Made by a program: the position numbers and the translations under genes. From Hysterangium stoloniferum (taxonomy: Eukaryota > Basidiomycota > Agaricomycetes > Hysterangiales > Hysterangiaceae): a DNA stretch of 64,000 bases. Numbering within the stretch: the first letter of the stretch is position 1; the number at the start of each line of letters is the position of its first letter. Below, piece by piece: positions 20,895 to 31,300 of the stretch. The notes below the pieces were generated by a model. The model did no database searches. It was given only the letters and a program-made list of their open reading frames with translations, and was not told the origin of the DNA. Location of the stretch: assembly GCA_015178975.1 (NCBI GenBank), contig WHVD01000021.1, forward strand, positions 744,001 through 808,000. Reading direction: 5' to 3'.

Positions 20895-21944
20895 TGTCAG
20901 GAACTGGAAAACCCGCCAGCCTCCGGGCTCCCGGATCCCATCCTACATGCTCCTGACCCTCTATATTGTATAGTTACAACCAGAGTTCCCACCAGAGCCT
21001 GCACATCAGCTCATTTATGCCTGACTCTCTGTATGCACCCCACCTGTCTGCACCTAACCCTCTGTGTCTCATACACCAGTCCTCAGACTCCACCGGACTC
21101 CGGAATCCACCCTACATACACCTGACACTCTGTGTCTTATGTACCAGTCACCGGACTCCCAGAACCCCTCTAACAGAGCATAGAACCCCGCTCCTGTTAT
21201 GATCTGTCTCTGCATCTCACACACCAGTCATCGGAAAACCCACCAGACTCCCCTGGACCTCCTGCACATCAAACCTGTCTATACCCAACACTATCTTGTG
21301 CACCAAGTCACCAGACTCCGACCAGACTTCCGGAGCCCTCTAACTGAGCCCCGCTCCCATTATGGTCTAATGAGCTGTCATGTTTTGGACCACACTCCCA
21401 TTCCATTCTTTCCCTAGTTCCCAGTTTAGTATTTACTTGTTTCGTTTTATGTTTAATAGTTCTGCCTCTCATTAATACCAGATTTGGTATTATTACATTT
21501 CACAGTCTATATACATAAGTCTCCTATATTCATATACTTAGAATCCAGTTTCAATCTCAAACAAGTTTTCCCTTGAATAAGTTTCCCTCACCCTGATCCA
21601 GTCTCTGCTTCTCTTGTCTGTCTGCATGCTCAATTCCCAGAACTCCCATGGGAACTCCAGAATCTATATCTCCTTGTATTCATTCTGTCAGCTCAAAATA
21701 TGGACACCCAAATGAGTGTACGAGGGCGCAGCCTATAAGCTGAAGCCAAGTCCATCTCACCCCGTACCTTACCTTTCTGGTAATTATTCTGATACCACGT
21801 TCCTTGTACTAATATCCCCAGAACTTTCCCTGGACTTATTACCCGGGGACTCCATGGGACAATTCCCGGAAGCAAGTGGGTGTTCAAAATAATTACCAGA
21901 AACCTCTGCGGGACTATCTGTGGAGCTTTGTTCGGAACTTAACA
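20895..21944 (+). mobile_element. Solo LTR, family 'D' (TSD CATGG, shared)
   Basis: The LTR runs from 'tgtcaggaactggaaaaccc' to 'ttcggaacttaaca' and is flanked by CATGG at 20,890-20,894 and 21,945-21,949. Its left CATGG is also the right duplication of the family A LTR that ends at 20,889, so CATGG occurs three times around two adjacent insertions. It interrupts relic G1. Confidence 0.85.
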
Positions 21945-22920
21945 CATGGACTTTTCAATTTTGTACATGTTACACAGATCAAATAAAATCTTGAATATCT
22001 TGTTGAAGATGTGGCTAAAAGAAATCTCAATATATTGTTTGATACATTTTTGTTTGTCCAAAATGACCTGTGGTAATATGATCATGTCTTGATTGAAGAA
22101 TTCGAAATTGAATATTTTGAAAATCAGGAACATACAGTAAATCCTATTTTGAAAACATAAAAAATCTTGTTTGTTTACCTGCCAATCTTCTTTGACTTGA
22201 TCAGAAATCTGTTGAATTTTGTTGAAAGTGAATTGATCTTCTTGTTGAGCTTTCAATCTATCTTTTAATAATTGATCAGTGTCCATAATTAATGTAGCTT
22301 TTCTCACTATTGGAAGATAATATATTTCACAAAGGGAAGCATTGATTTGTTCATTCATAAGCACTGGTCAAAGATTGGTCAGATTCTTTTTCAAGTAATC
22401 AGGTTTGTTAGGATAGACATCATTTCTTCTTGAAAGAATATTTGTTTTCAAATTTTGTTTTCTTGGTCTGAATTAGATAATTAAATTGAAAGTTGATAAA
22501 TATTCTGCCCATTGAGCTTGTCATCAAGACAAAATTCAAGTTGTCACAAAATATTTGAGATTCTTGTGATCTGTTAAAACTTCAATTAGTTCTTTTGTTC
22601 CTTTGAAATAATGTCACCAAATTTTGAAGATTCAAATATTGCTAATAATTCTTGGTTGTAAGTATTGTAATTGATTTTGAAAGTCAAAGGTGTTCTTGAA
22701 TAATAGGTGACTGGATGAATTTCTTCATTGGGAGTCTGTATAGAAAATATTGAAGCTATACATAGTATGATCAGAAGCATCAGTTTCAAGAATAGCTTTA
22801 TATTCCAGATGCCAATGGATTAGGGTCAGAGCCGTAGCAAATTCATTTTTCAAATAGTTAAATGCATGTCAACATTTGTCATTGAAATGCCATTGAACCT
22901 GCAACAGTTTTGCAGCTGAC

Positions 22921-24199
22921 TGTGAAGATCCATTCCCAGAAACTCTTTGGAGTATTTCCTGGATATTATCTCTGGGTCCAAACCATCTTCCAGACCAGTA
23001 TCAAGATCCAGAATCCACTGGAACCTGATCCTCATCCCTTCAAGGTGACTTCCAGTCAGACTCCCAGTCAGACTCCTGGTCAGATGCCCAGTCAGACTCC
23101 CGGTCAGACTCCCAGTCAGACTCCCAGTCAGACTCCCAGTCAGACTCCCAGTCAGACTCCCAGTCAGACTCCCAGTCAGACTCCCAGTCAGACTCCCAGT
23201 CAGACTCCCAGTCAGACTCCCAGTCAGACTCCCAGTCAGACTCCCAGTCAGACTCCCAGTCAGACTCCCAGTCAGACTCCCAGTCAGACTCCCAGTCAGA
23301 CTCCCAGTCAGACTCCCAGTCAGACTCCCAGTCAGACTCCCAGTCAGACTCCCAGTCAGACTCCCAGTCAGACTCCCAGTCAGACTCCCAGTCAGACTCC
23401 CAGTCAGACTCCCAGTCAGACTCCCAGTCAGACTCCCAGTCAGACTCCCAGTCAGACTCCCAGTCAGACTCCCAGTCAGACTCCCAGTCAGACTCCCAGT
23501 CAGACTCCCAGTCAGACTCCCAGTCAGACTCCCAGTCAGACTCCCAGTCAGACTCCCAGTCAGACTCCCATCTCCGATCCAACTTTCCACCCCAAGTCTC
23601 TGATCCAACTTTCTGACATCCACCTCAAAATCCAACCTGACTTCCAACTATGGAACATTTATAGTTTCCATATTTCCGAACCTCATCCTTGTTCCGTATT
23701 TAGTAACTGACAGATTAACAGTTATTCATTCACTTGTTTATTGTTCTTGTTGTATTCCTATTTCGGAATCTTCATCCTAATCTGTCTTATTATACTTCTA
23801 GATTTGTAGTACAATTACTGGAACATCTATATAGTCTTCCATAGCCATGTACTTACTCTTTAGTTTTAATCTCGAATTAGTTTGTATCTCTTCTGTCTTT
23901 CTGTACACTCAATCTTCGGAACTCTCTGGACTCCGGATATCCAGAACTCCCAGAACTTCTGAGTATCTGTAACATTCCGACATATATTCATCCTCTGAAA
24001 TATGGACACCCAAGTGAGTGCACGAGGGTGCAGCACATAAGCTGAAGCCAAGTCCATCTGTACTCTGGTAATATTCCGATACTCCCATTACTAATCCCCA
24101 GAAACTCCTGGACTAATTCTCTGAAACTCTGAGGACATATTTCTGGGAAGTATCCGGAATATCCATTGGAAATTCTGCCCCGAGATCCAGAACTTAACA
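22921..24199 (+). mobile_element. Solo LTR, family 'C', with expanded minisatellite (TSD CTGAC)
   Basis: The LTR starts 'tgtgaagatccattcccag' (compare tgttacgacccgttcccgg at 17,869), ends '…ccagaacttaaca' and is flanked by CTGAC at 22,916-22,920 and 24,200-24,204. It is 1,279 bp against 583 bp for the other copy. Most of the excess is the 12-bp tandem array at 23,052-23,567. Confidence 0.85.
23052..23567. repeat. 12-bp minisatellite (cagtcagactcc)n
   Basis: There are about 43 copies of cagtcagactcc, almost perfect apart from the first few units. It lies inside the family C solo LTR. Because 12 is a multiple of 3 and the unit lacks stops in several frames, it creates long artificial open frames on both strands (SQTP, SLTG and DWES repeats). 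I do not treat these as genes. Confidence 0.95.
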
Positions 24200-24292
24200 C
24201 TGACATGATGCAATCCAAAACTGGTGTCTAGGAGTCATGTGACCATGTTGAGTATGTTGAACATACTGTACATAACAATACTTACAACTTAC

Positions 24293-24425
24293 CATGCACC
24301 CAATCTCTGCTGCACAAATGGCTGATAGCATCTCTCTCCTCACAGCTAGCCACTCTGCACATGAAGTGTCCTCCATCATGGGAGTTCACACCAACACCAT
24401 ATCCAGACCTTGTAGGAAGCACTGA
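24293..24425 (+). pseudogene. Tc1/mariner-type transposase N-terminal fragment (first HTH)
   Basis: The frame from ATG 24,296 reads MHPISAAQMADSISLL, then TASHSAHEVSSIMGV and HTNTISRPCRKH, and stops. This fits the N-terminal helix-turn-helix of fungal Tc1-like transposases (…SAAQRADIISLLKAGHSTREVA…GVHHSTVSRLRRKH). The rest of the transposase is missing. The companion second-HTH fragment is at 485-700. Confidence 0.65.
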
Positions 24426-24695
24426 GTAGAACATACTATAAGGAATAGTCACACTTGAAAATATGGGGATTTTTCAGCAAAAGTTTGTACATTGAAGATA
24501 TGACTGTCCTCTGCATGGGTATTTTTCAGGATCAAAACATTACATGTCTTATGTTACATATATTATGGTATTGAGACTGCTGCTGAAATCTTATATAATT
24601 CAATTTAGAAAGTACTTGGAGAATTAATTTGAATATATAATATTTTCCATGAATTTTAGAACATATTCTGAGAGGGGCCCAGCACTATGCCTCTC

Positions 24696-25097
24696 ATTCG
24701 TGAAGCAATGAGGGAAAAGGCAGTTTGAGCTTGGAATGTTTGCCAACTCGATCTGTATTATAGCAAAATATTATCATGACTTGTGAAGTGCTTATTACAA
24801 GGTGTACGAGACTACCAACAAAACTTGTGTGGGTTATGGACCACTATATACGCATGCTTGACCTCTAACTGTACAGTCGCTGACATAATCCGGATTATTC
24901 GTGAAGCAACGAGGGAATAGGCAGTTTGAGCTTGAAAGGTTTGCGAACTCGATTTGTATTATAGCAAAATATTATCATGACTTGTGAAGTACTTATTACA
25001 AGGTGTACGAGACTACCAACAAAACTTGTGTGGGTTATGGACCACTATATACGTATGCTTGACCTCTAACTGTACAGTCGCTGACATAATCCGGATT
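24696..25097. repeat. Direct tandem duplication of a 201-bp unit upstream of eS19
   Basis: Copies at 24,696-24,896 and 24,897-25,097 differ at about ten positions (~95% identical). The unit ends 'tgtacagtcgctgacataatccggatt', which resembles terminal sequences of fungal Tc1-like elements (TACAGTCG…ATAAT..GGAT). The second copy ends about 100 bp before the eS19 start codon. Confidence 0.9.
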
Positions 25098-25197
25098 ATT
25101 CCGTAAAGTTGCACACCTGCTCCTCCAGCACCGTCAAGGAAGGACCGCCTGATCCTCAAGCCCAAATTTAAGTCAAATCTTGACCTTCTTCATTAAC

Positions 25198-25827
25198 ATG
25201 CCTGGAGTAAGAGACGTCGCGTATGTGGACTAGTTTTTTCTTTTCAAATCGAATGCGTATATAACACGCAATGACCCAACAGCGCCGACGAATTTATCAC
25301 AGCCTACTCATCCCACCTCAAACGTTCGGGCAAGCTCGAGGTTCCAACATGGGTGGATATCGTCAAAACAGGCTCTTTCAAAGAGCAAGCCCCGTATGAC
25401 CCTGATTGGTTCTATGTTCGTGCAGGTGAGCGAAAGAGCACCATCGACTTGCTTCATGTCACTCAAAAAAGCCCATTCTCAAACCCTCACTGGACCTCAC
25501 CACACAGCCGCCGTAGCGCGCCACATCTACCTACGCAAACACGTCGGAGTCGGCGCCCTCACAAAACTGCACGGAGGCCGCAACAGGCGTGGTAACCGCC
25601 CATCGCACCACGCAGACTCGTCTGCCTCTGTCCAGCGCAAAGTGTGCCAAGCACTAGAGAAGATTGGCGTTCTTGAGATTTCCTCGGATGGAGGACGTCG
25701 TATTACGCAGGATGGGCAGAGAGATTTGGATCGTATTGCGACTGCTGTTGTGCAGGCTGCGAGGGATGAAGAGGAGGAAGGCGAAGAGGAGGAGGAGGAG
25801 GAGGAAGAAGAGGAAGACGATGAGTAG
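25198..25827 (+). CDS. RPS19: 40S ribosomal protein eS19
   Basis: Three exons (25,198-25,220, 25,283-25,425, 25,508-25,827) join to 161 residues beginning [20 protein letters not shown]. Diagnostic eS19 stretches are [20 protein letters not shown], then [17 protein letters not shown] and [15 protein letters not shown]. The protein is a component of the small ribosomal subunit head. In yeast, eS19 is needed for 18S rRNA maturation. Introns of 62 and 82 bp have GTATGT…CAG and GTGAGC…CAG ends. The C-terminus has an acidic tail of more than twenty Glu/Asp residues, longer than I expect for the family. The gene lies at the edge of the repeat-rich zone and shows normal CpG. Confidence 0.96.
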
Positions 25828-26819
25828 AGGCAATATCGATGGTTGCTGTTGGTCATGGGTGGGGATCATTGGTGTGATGCATGCTACATGTCTTTTTAGG
25901 TTGTATGCTCATCCTACAAAAATTATTGCGATATCATGATTCTTTACTTTTATCGCTGGCTTAATCCATACTGTGTGCACTGCTGTAATTGCGAATTGCA
26001 GGGAGCAAAGGAACGGGCATGCAAGGCCCTAAGAACACCTCGCTCGAGTTTCATAGGTTAATTAGCTTATCAAGAGACAGTGACACCTATAGAACACACA
26101 ATTGTGCGATGTTGGCTTCCTGCTCAGCGAGATAAAACCGAGCTTGACTAGTCATGAAGACAAAGAATTCGGATATGGAGAGAATACCTCAACCTCAACA
26201 ACGTTCATCAATATGTTCCTAGTGCTGTTGTCCCCTCCTCTCACACCATCATCGTGCCTGTTTGCCTGGCTCATTACTGACTCACATGCTTCATCAAGTT
26301 ATATATGCAACCAGGATCAGAGCACAACTCATCCACCGACAAGACTCACTCAAACCGAGACAGCATCTCAAAGGACTTTGTATGCCGATATCAATACTCC
26401 CACCTCACCTCCTGACTTGAAATAATACCAATCTCCAAATGCCTGACACGCGAGACGACGAGAGATGGTGATGATGTAAAGGTATTGGTGTAGTGCCTTG
26501 TTCATTATTTGCAGCGTCGCTGCCTATCCTAAATTTTCGATGTCCGGCTATCGACTGTGTGGCCCATTAGATCCCGTGATCCCGCCGTCAATGGCTCAAG
26601 CACGTGATCCTCTAGCAACGTACGTCAATAAAGCTATAATTATGTTGTGATATTCGTTGCTCAACACCCCAAGTGATTCCCTTCTCGCTGCCTTTCTCAC
26701 TTCTCGTTTCTCGCCCCCCCTTCCCGTCCTCTCTCCGAGGTTACACTCTTTTCGTCAGCGCACAGTCTTTTATTCGGTGTATATATATCACTGGCACTAA
26801 CATTCATATTATCGTCACA
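25828..26819. other. Intergenic; promoter of the next gene
   Basis: I see no supported gene. 'caagcacgtgatcc' near 26,598 contains CACGTGA, as upstream of the 4,630 gene. C/T-rich sequence before 26,820 fits a basidiomycete 5' UTR. Confidence 0.4.
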
Positions 26820-28344
26820 ATGGCATTCTCAGCAATCGGCGTTACGAGATTCAAAGTCTATGGTGAGGAGTATAGTGTGTGTGTGTGTACGGTGCTATCT
26901 GCTCATTTTCCGTCTGTAGGCGTGTTGTTGCTGGTCAATACAATCGTTTTGGGGCTTTCAGCTCATATCAACCGCTTTCAAGAGTTTTACTGCGAGTATC
27001 GCTCTATGAGACTGATCTATGACAGAGTCTAACTTGTCATAATTTTCAGACAAAGCAGATGTATTACCATTCGCGCTTTCCTTGACTACTATGATCTTTA
27101 TCCTAGTCATGTTAGTATCCATATACTTTCCGTTGAATCTATATCTAACGATATGTATATTACAGGATATTCCTCGACTTTAACTCCAGTAACACTTTCA
27201 CCGCCTATCCCGCTTTTGAGCTTCCGTGGTTATTTGTAACTGTGATTACATGGCTTGGTTGGTGTCTTCCAATGGCACGAATACTCGCTATTGTGCTGAC
27301 ATATATACCATTACAGCAATTAACGTTTTCTCCACAGCCCGTTGGCGATACATTGACCCCAGTCTGTGTCGTACTATTCCTGGCGGTAAGCCTCAACGCA
27401 CCTTAGGTGCGCACTTCAACATACTGATACTCAACCCCTTGACAATAGACTCCCAATACGCCCCGTACCGTACCTGGTGTCATGAGATCCAAGCCCTCCG
27501 TACCTTTGTGTGGATTGAGTGGGTTGTTTGTATGTCTCATTTCTTCCCTCCTCCCTAAGCCCGCGCACTCTTACCTCCGAACCACTTCCCCACAGCCCTT
27601 CTCGCATTCGCGTATATCCTCCGCTGGGCCATCCACCAGCATTTTAAAGGCCGCACAGATGTCTGGACCAAGTCCATCTCAAGATTACCAGATGAGGACA
27701 GTAATAGTGAGAAGGGTCGTAGCCGGCTTAACTCGGAATTTTTACAGTCCGAGGGGTTCCCGTCGCCGCAACGTGGTCAACTTGAAGAATACCCCGAACG
27801 TCGGTCTGATACCCTCGTTGGCTCTACTGCAGAACCACGGTTCGAGTTCGTCTCGCCTCTACCTCCGTCGCAAAACATCGCCAGAGAAGGAGGTCAATAC
27901 CGTTATCCCGTCCAGGCTCCTCCCGCCAATCTGCTCCACGTGCAGCCATATTCCAACAACGGCACCATCACGCCAGACCCATTCGCTTCTCCACGAGACT
28001 ACGCCTTCACCCACGTCCAAGGCCCATCTGCATCCCCGACTCCCTCGCCCCCACCCTCTCCAAACCGTCCAATCTACCCTTATAATTTCGCGCTACAGGC
28101 CCAGTCCCAGACCCATGTGCAGCCCCCGTCGCCATCCACCGCTAGAGCCGGCGCCGGCGTCGGTGTCGGTATCGGCGCTGGGTCCCAACAGCAGCAGCAA
28201 TACATGCAGCAGCCGCATCCGTACAGTGCGGTATACAACATAGACGCCTCTGCACCTGCCGCTGCGGCCTTGCCTACGAAGACGAAGTATGCCCAGGCTC
28301 AGGGCGAGCCGAGGTATGTGTCGTCTTCTGGCACGCTGGTGTAG
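26820..28344 (+). CDS. MARVEL-like four-helix membrane protein with Pro-rich tail
   Basis: Seven exons fit: 26,820-26,862, 26,920-26,991, 27,050-27,110, 27,166-27,257, 27,317-27,385, 27,449-27,529 and 27,596-28,344. The start is MAFSAIGVTRFKVYGVLLLV. Four hydrophobic segments follow (VLLLVNTIVLGLSAHI, VLPFALSLTTMIFILVMIFL, WLFVTVITWLAINVFS, FVWIEWVVSLLAFAYILRWA). Between helices 3 and 4, RWRYIDPSLCRTIP and YRTWCHEIQALRTF hold two cysteines and the usual RW motif. This layout is typical of mushroom MARVEL-domain proteins of the plasma membrane. The long cytosolic tail is rich in Pro, Ser and Gln and probably disordered. The intron after exon 2 needs a GC donor (GCGAGT) to keep frame. Function unknown. 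Confidence 0.8.
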
Positions 28345-31300
28345 AGTTGTGCGGTGTTGTGCACGACGCGTGAGGGATGTTGGATGTCGTTGTAAGGAGA
28401 GGTGTTTGTGTCGTTCGTATTCCCCCTTACCTCTGTTTTCCAAGCTTTCGTAGCTTTTCTGTCTGTCTGCATCGCTTTTTTATGTTGACTGCCCCGACGC
28501 CTCGCTATCGTCCCGTTTTTTGTGTCCTCTTTTGCTTTACCTGTTTACCCCAGCATTGGAATGTACTCTTATAGCAACTTATCGTGCTCGACAGGGTTTC
28601 GACTCGAATATTGCACTCTGGTCCATTATCATGTGAACCTGCACGTTATATAATTTCGGTAAAATTGAATCCTTGAATCCAGAGTCAGTGTGGGAAATCA
28701 AATTCGGATGCCAGGGCTTTTAGTAGGTGGAGAATGCGCGCTACCGTTATTAGGCCGACTGCAATTTCGCTTTTAGAATCGTTCTGTGAGTCTTTATGTA
28801 TATTTATAGATGAATCCCTGCCATATAAATAGCTATATGTAATAATCCGGAATTGCTATGGTGAGGGAACATCACGTTAAATACTGGGCGTGAAGGCAGA
28901 CATCTGCACATGTACACTCGCAACATTTGTGGATACTTGGACCTTGAATTTTCGTGAATTTTAGGGTATTTCCCTGTCAATACCGAGGAGATATAGGAAA
29001 CACTGCAAAGCACTCAAACTGTCAGGTATAGTGACTCGACACTCTAGATACGTGCCATGTACCCCAGTAGTTAACGTCGGTGAATCTTCGTCTCACTCGT
29101 GCGTGTCCGTGTCTTTGTATAGATACTGCACTTTCAGTGCCTTGCATCCACTTCCCTTTATCATTCTAATACAAACATGCCTTCCTCTCAATTTTTTACT
29201 CCACGTTTTGAATTTAGCTTTAACTAATTTTCAGAAGAGCCATACCAACACCGTATGTGGAGCGAAGGTACAACCTTGTAGGCCATTAATTTATCCAAAA
29301 TAGGTTGTCCATTTTAGACCTCATGTTGTTTTGGCGTGAAAATAACGCAGAATCGGAGGGCAATCGGAGAGCCCCGAGGTTCAATCAACAGAACCAAAAA
29401 ATACGTGTAATACTTTATTGAAACATCATCATACGACAAGACAAGTTCTATAGTTAATGTTAGAGAATGTACCATTATATATTCAAAAAGGAATCCGATG
29501 ATAAGGCTCCTCCTCCATGTCCTTGAAATTCAAGTTATCCACAACCTACAGGCATTTGCGCGCCATTTGAGCGCTCAATGGCCTCCCCGTGGATTTCTAA
29601 GACCACTATCTTTTCTAAAAAAACTCATGGCCACGTTAATCACGGGGTTGGTGCATGACGGCGATGTTCGTCTCACAGCCTGGAAAGTATCGCGATTGTC
29701 ACTCTGATTCACACCGGAACGGGTCGCCGGGGGCGTTTCACGTCTACAAGATCGATTCTCCTATCCCTCCCCTATCCCCTTGACATGCGATCTCCGCCAT
29801 GGTGTGGTGGCACCGATGCTGACAGGTGCTAACTAACGAACGGATGTCCATCAGGGCCATCACTCGAGTGGCATTACCACTACGGATGGGGGGAGCACGC
29901 ATGCATGGGGGGTGGCTGTTTCCAGCAAGAGGGGGTAACTCGGCCGCCCAAACGCCGGAATCACCACCGGCGTGAGCTACACAGCGACCACGTGCCTGCA
30001 CCCTCAACACCCAAATATTCCAACGTGCTGTCTCTCCTTGTCATGGGACTATGTAGGCCACATGGATGCATTTCTCGATGATACTAATTAGGGCATTGAC
30101 GAAGGAGAGAGTCCGGCTGAGGCGGCCGTATCGTGAGTTGCGGAAGAGAAATTTTAAAAAATCCACGAGTGTGTATATAGCTGGACGTTACTATGTGCCG
30201 CTATATATAGTATAAAATGGAATATTTTCTGTTGAGAATTTGATCCATGGTAGGGTGATAGACTTGGGAAGCGCCTACATAGTACTCGTAAGCTACTTGC
30301 TACAAGGTATTCACTATTCACCCCCACTCCTTGATTTCCCTCACCCCTATGTATTACCCCCCACCTTGAAGCATGAGGGCGATCTTACCGACGTCAGGAT
30401 TACATAGAACCCAATGCATGCACATTATCCCTCTCACGTAGTACGGTATTGAGTAGGATCAATTTTTTTTAAAAAGATAGTGACTGCTGCCGACTTAATT
30501 TGAATCTCATAGCAAGTGATTGAAGTCAGCTGGTATTACTTAAATCAATTATTATGAGTCTCCCCAACTTCATTTAATTTATTGACCCCACATATAAGAG
30601 AGAATAAAAAGTTAAAAAGAGCCCAGGTGCTAGCGTCAGCACCCGTCTTCCCGACGCAAGCTTCTTCACAGTATAAACGCTGAACGAACCCTTTGGTATA
30701 GCTCCTATATACTGGCTTCTGGTTTCTATTAGTTTTTGAGCAGTGGGAATTTTTATATATGACAGGTAATCAAGACCCGCCGTTATCTCCAGCGCGAATA
30801 GCGGAGAAGGATTGGACTGGCTCTCACAGATGATCAATGTGTGTGCGGGGAATTGCTTTGCTGACTACATCAACCTTCACTGGTAAGCAATAGACAAATA
30901 GACAATTGTCATCACTGAATTTGCTCTCAAAAATCCTCCAGGATGACAGCCAGACCAGCAGGCTCATTTAATATTCTACTTGACATACATTTTACAGAAT
31001 AGGATAGCTGAGTTTTTTCCAATATTTCTAGGGTAATCTCTTCAAAGAAGCATTCGGCTACCTCAATCACATCATTCATCACACTCTCGTCACATCACCT
31101 CGAGTAATCTGGCGCAGCATATGTAGGCACTGACTCGTGTTTTTACAATAATGATGGGCCGTTATTGGCGATCGGAAACCTTGTGATCTGAGCCAACTCC
31201 TGTTGAGGCTATTCTATGAATTTGAATGACCCATGTTTTGGGAGAAATTAGATATACCTAGAGAACATCTAGGCAACACGCTGCCAGTACTAGCCAACAA

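Larger units (their letters stand above)
15536..22920 (-). mobile_element. Ty3/gypsy pol relic 'G1' carrying nested LTR insertions (fossil)
   Basis: Minus-strand pieces lie at 22,915-21,945 (end of RT, RNase H with HPVTYYSRT and ELLAIFE, integrase zinc-binding region), 17,101-17,068, 16,603-16,453 (start of the integrase core with SILVIVDQLSKQS) and 15,878-15,536 (integrase end with VNQTLEQYLQIYC and AYNNAPSKTTGE). Together they are collinear parts of one gypsy pol. It is broken in many places and cut by at least five LTR insertions (15,879, 16,604, 17,102, 20,895 and 22,921). It is the oldest layer of the nest. No LTR of its own is identifiable. Confidence 0.75.

Noticed and set aside
23052-23567. 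Possible CRISPR-like array
   Set aside because: The units are head-to-tail 12-mers without spacers, in a eukaryotic LTR.
22850-23710. Three long open frames of 180-266 residues across 23.0-23.6 kb (SQTP, SLTG and DWES repeats)
   Set aside because: They are produced by the 12-bp minisatellite inside a solo LTR, on both strands at once; nothing indicates a protein.
24870-25097. A complete Tc1 element between the HTH fragment at 24.3 kb and the end-like sequence at 24.9-25.1 kb
   Set aside because: No DDE domain or matching opposite terminus was found, so only fragments are reported.
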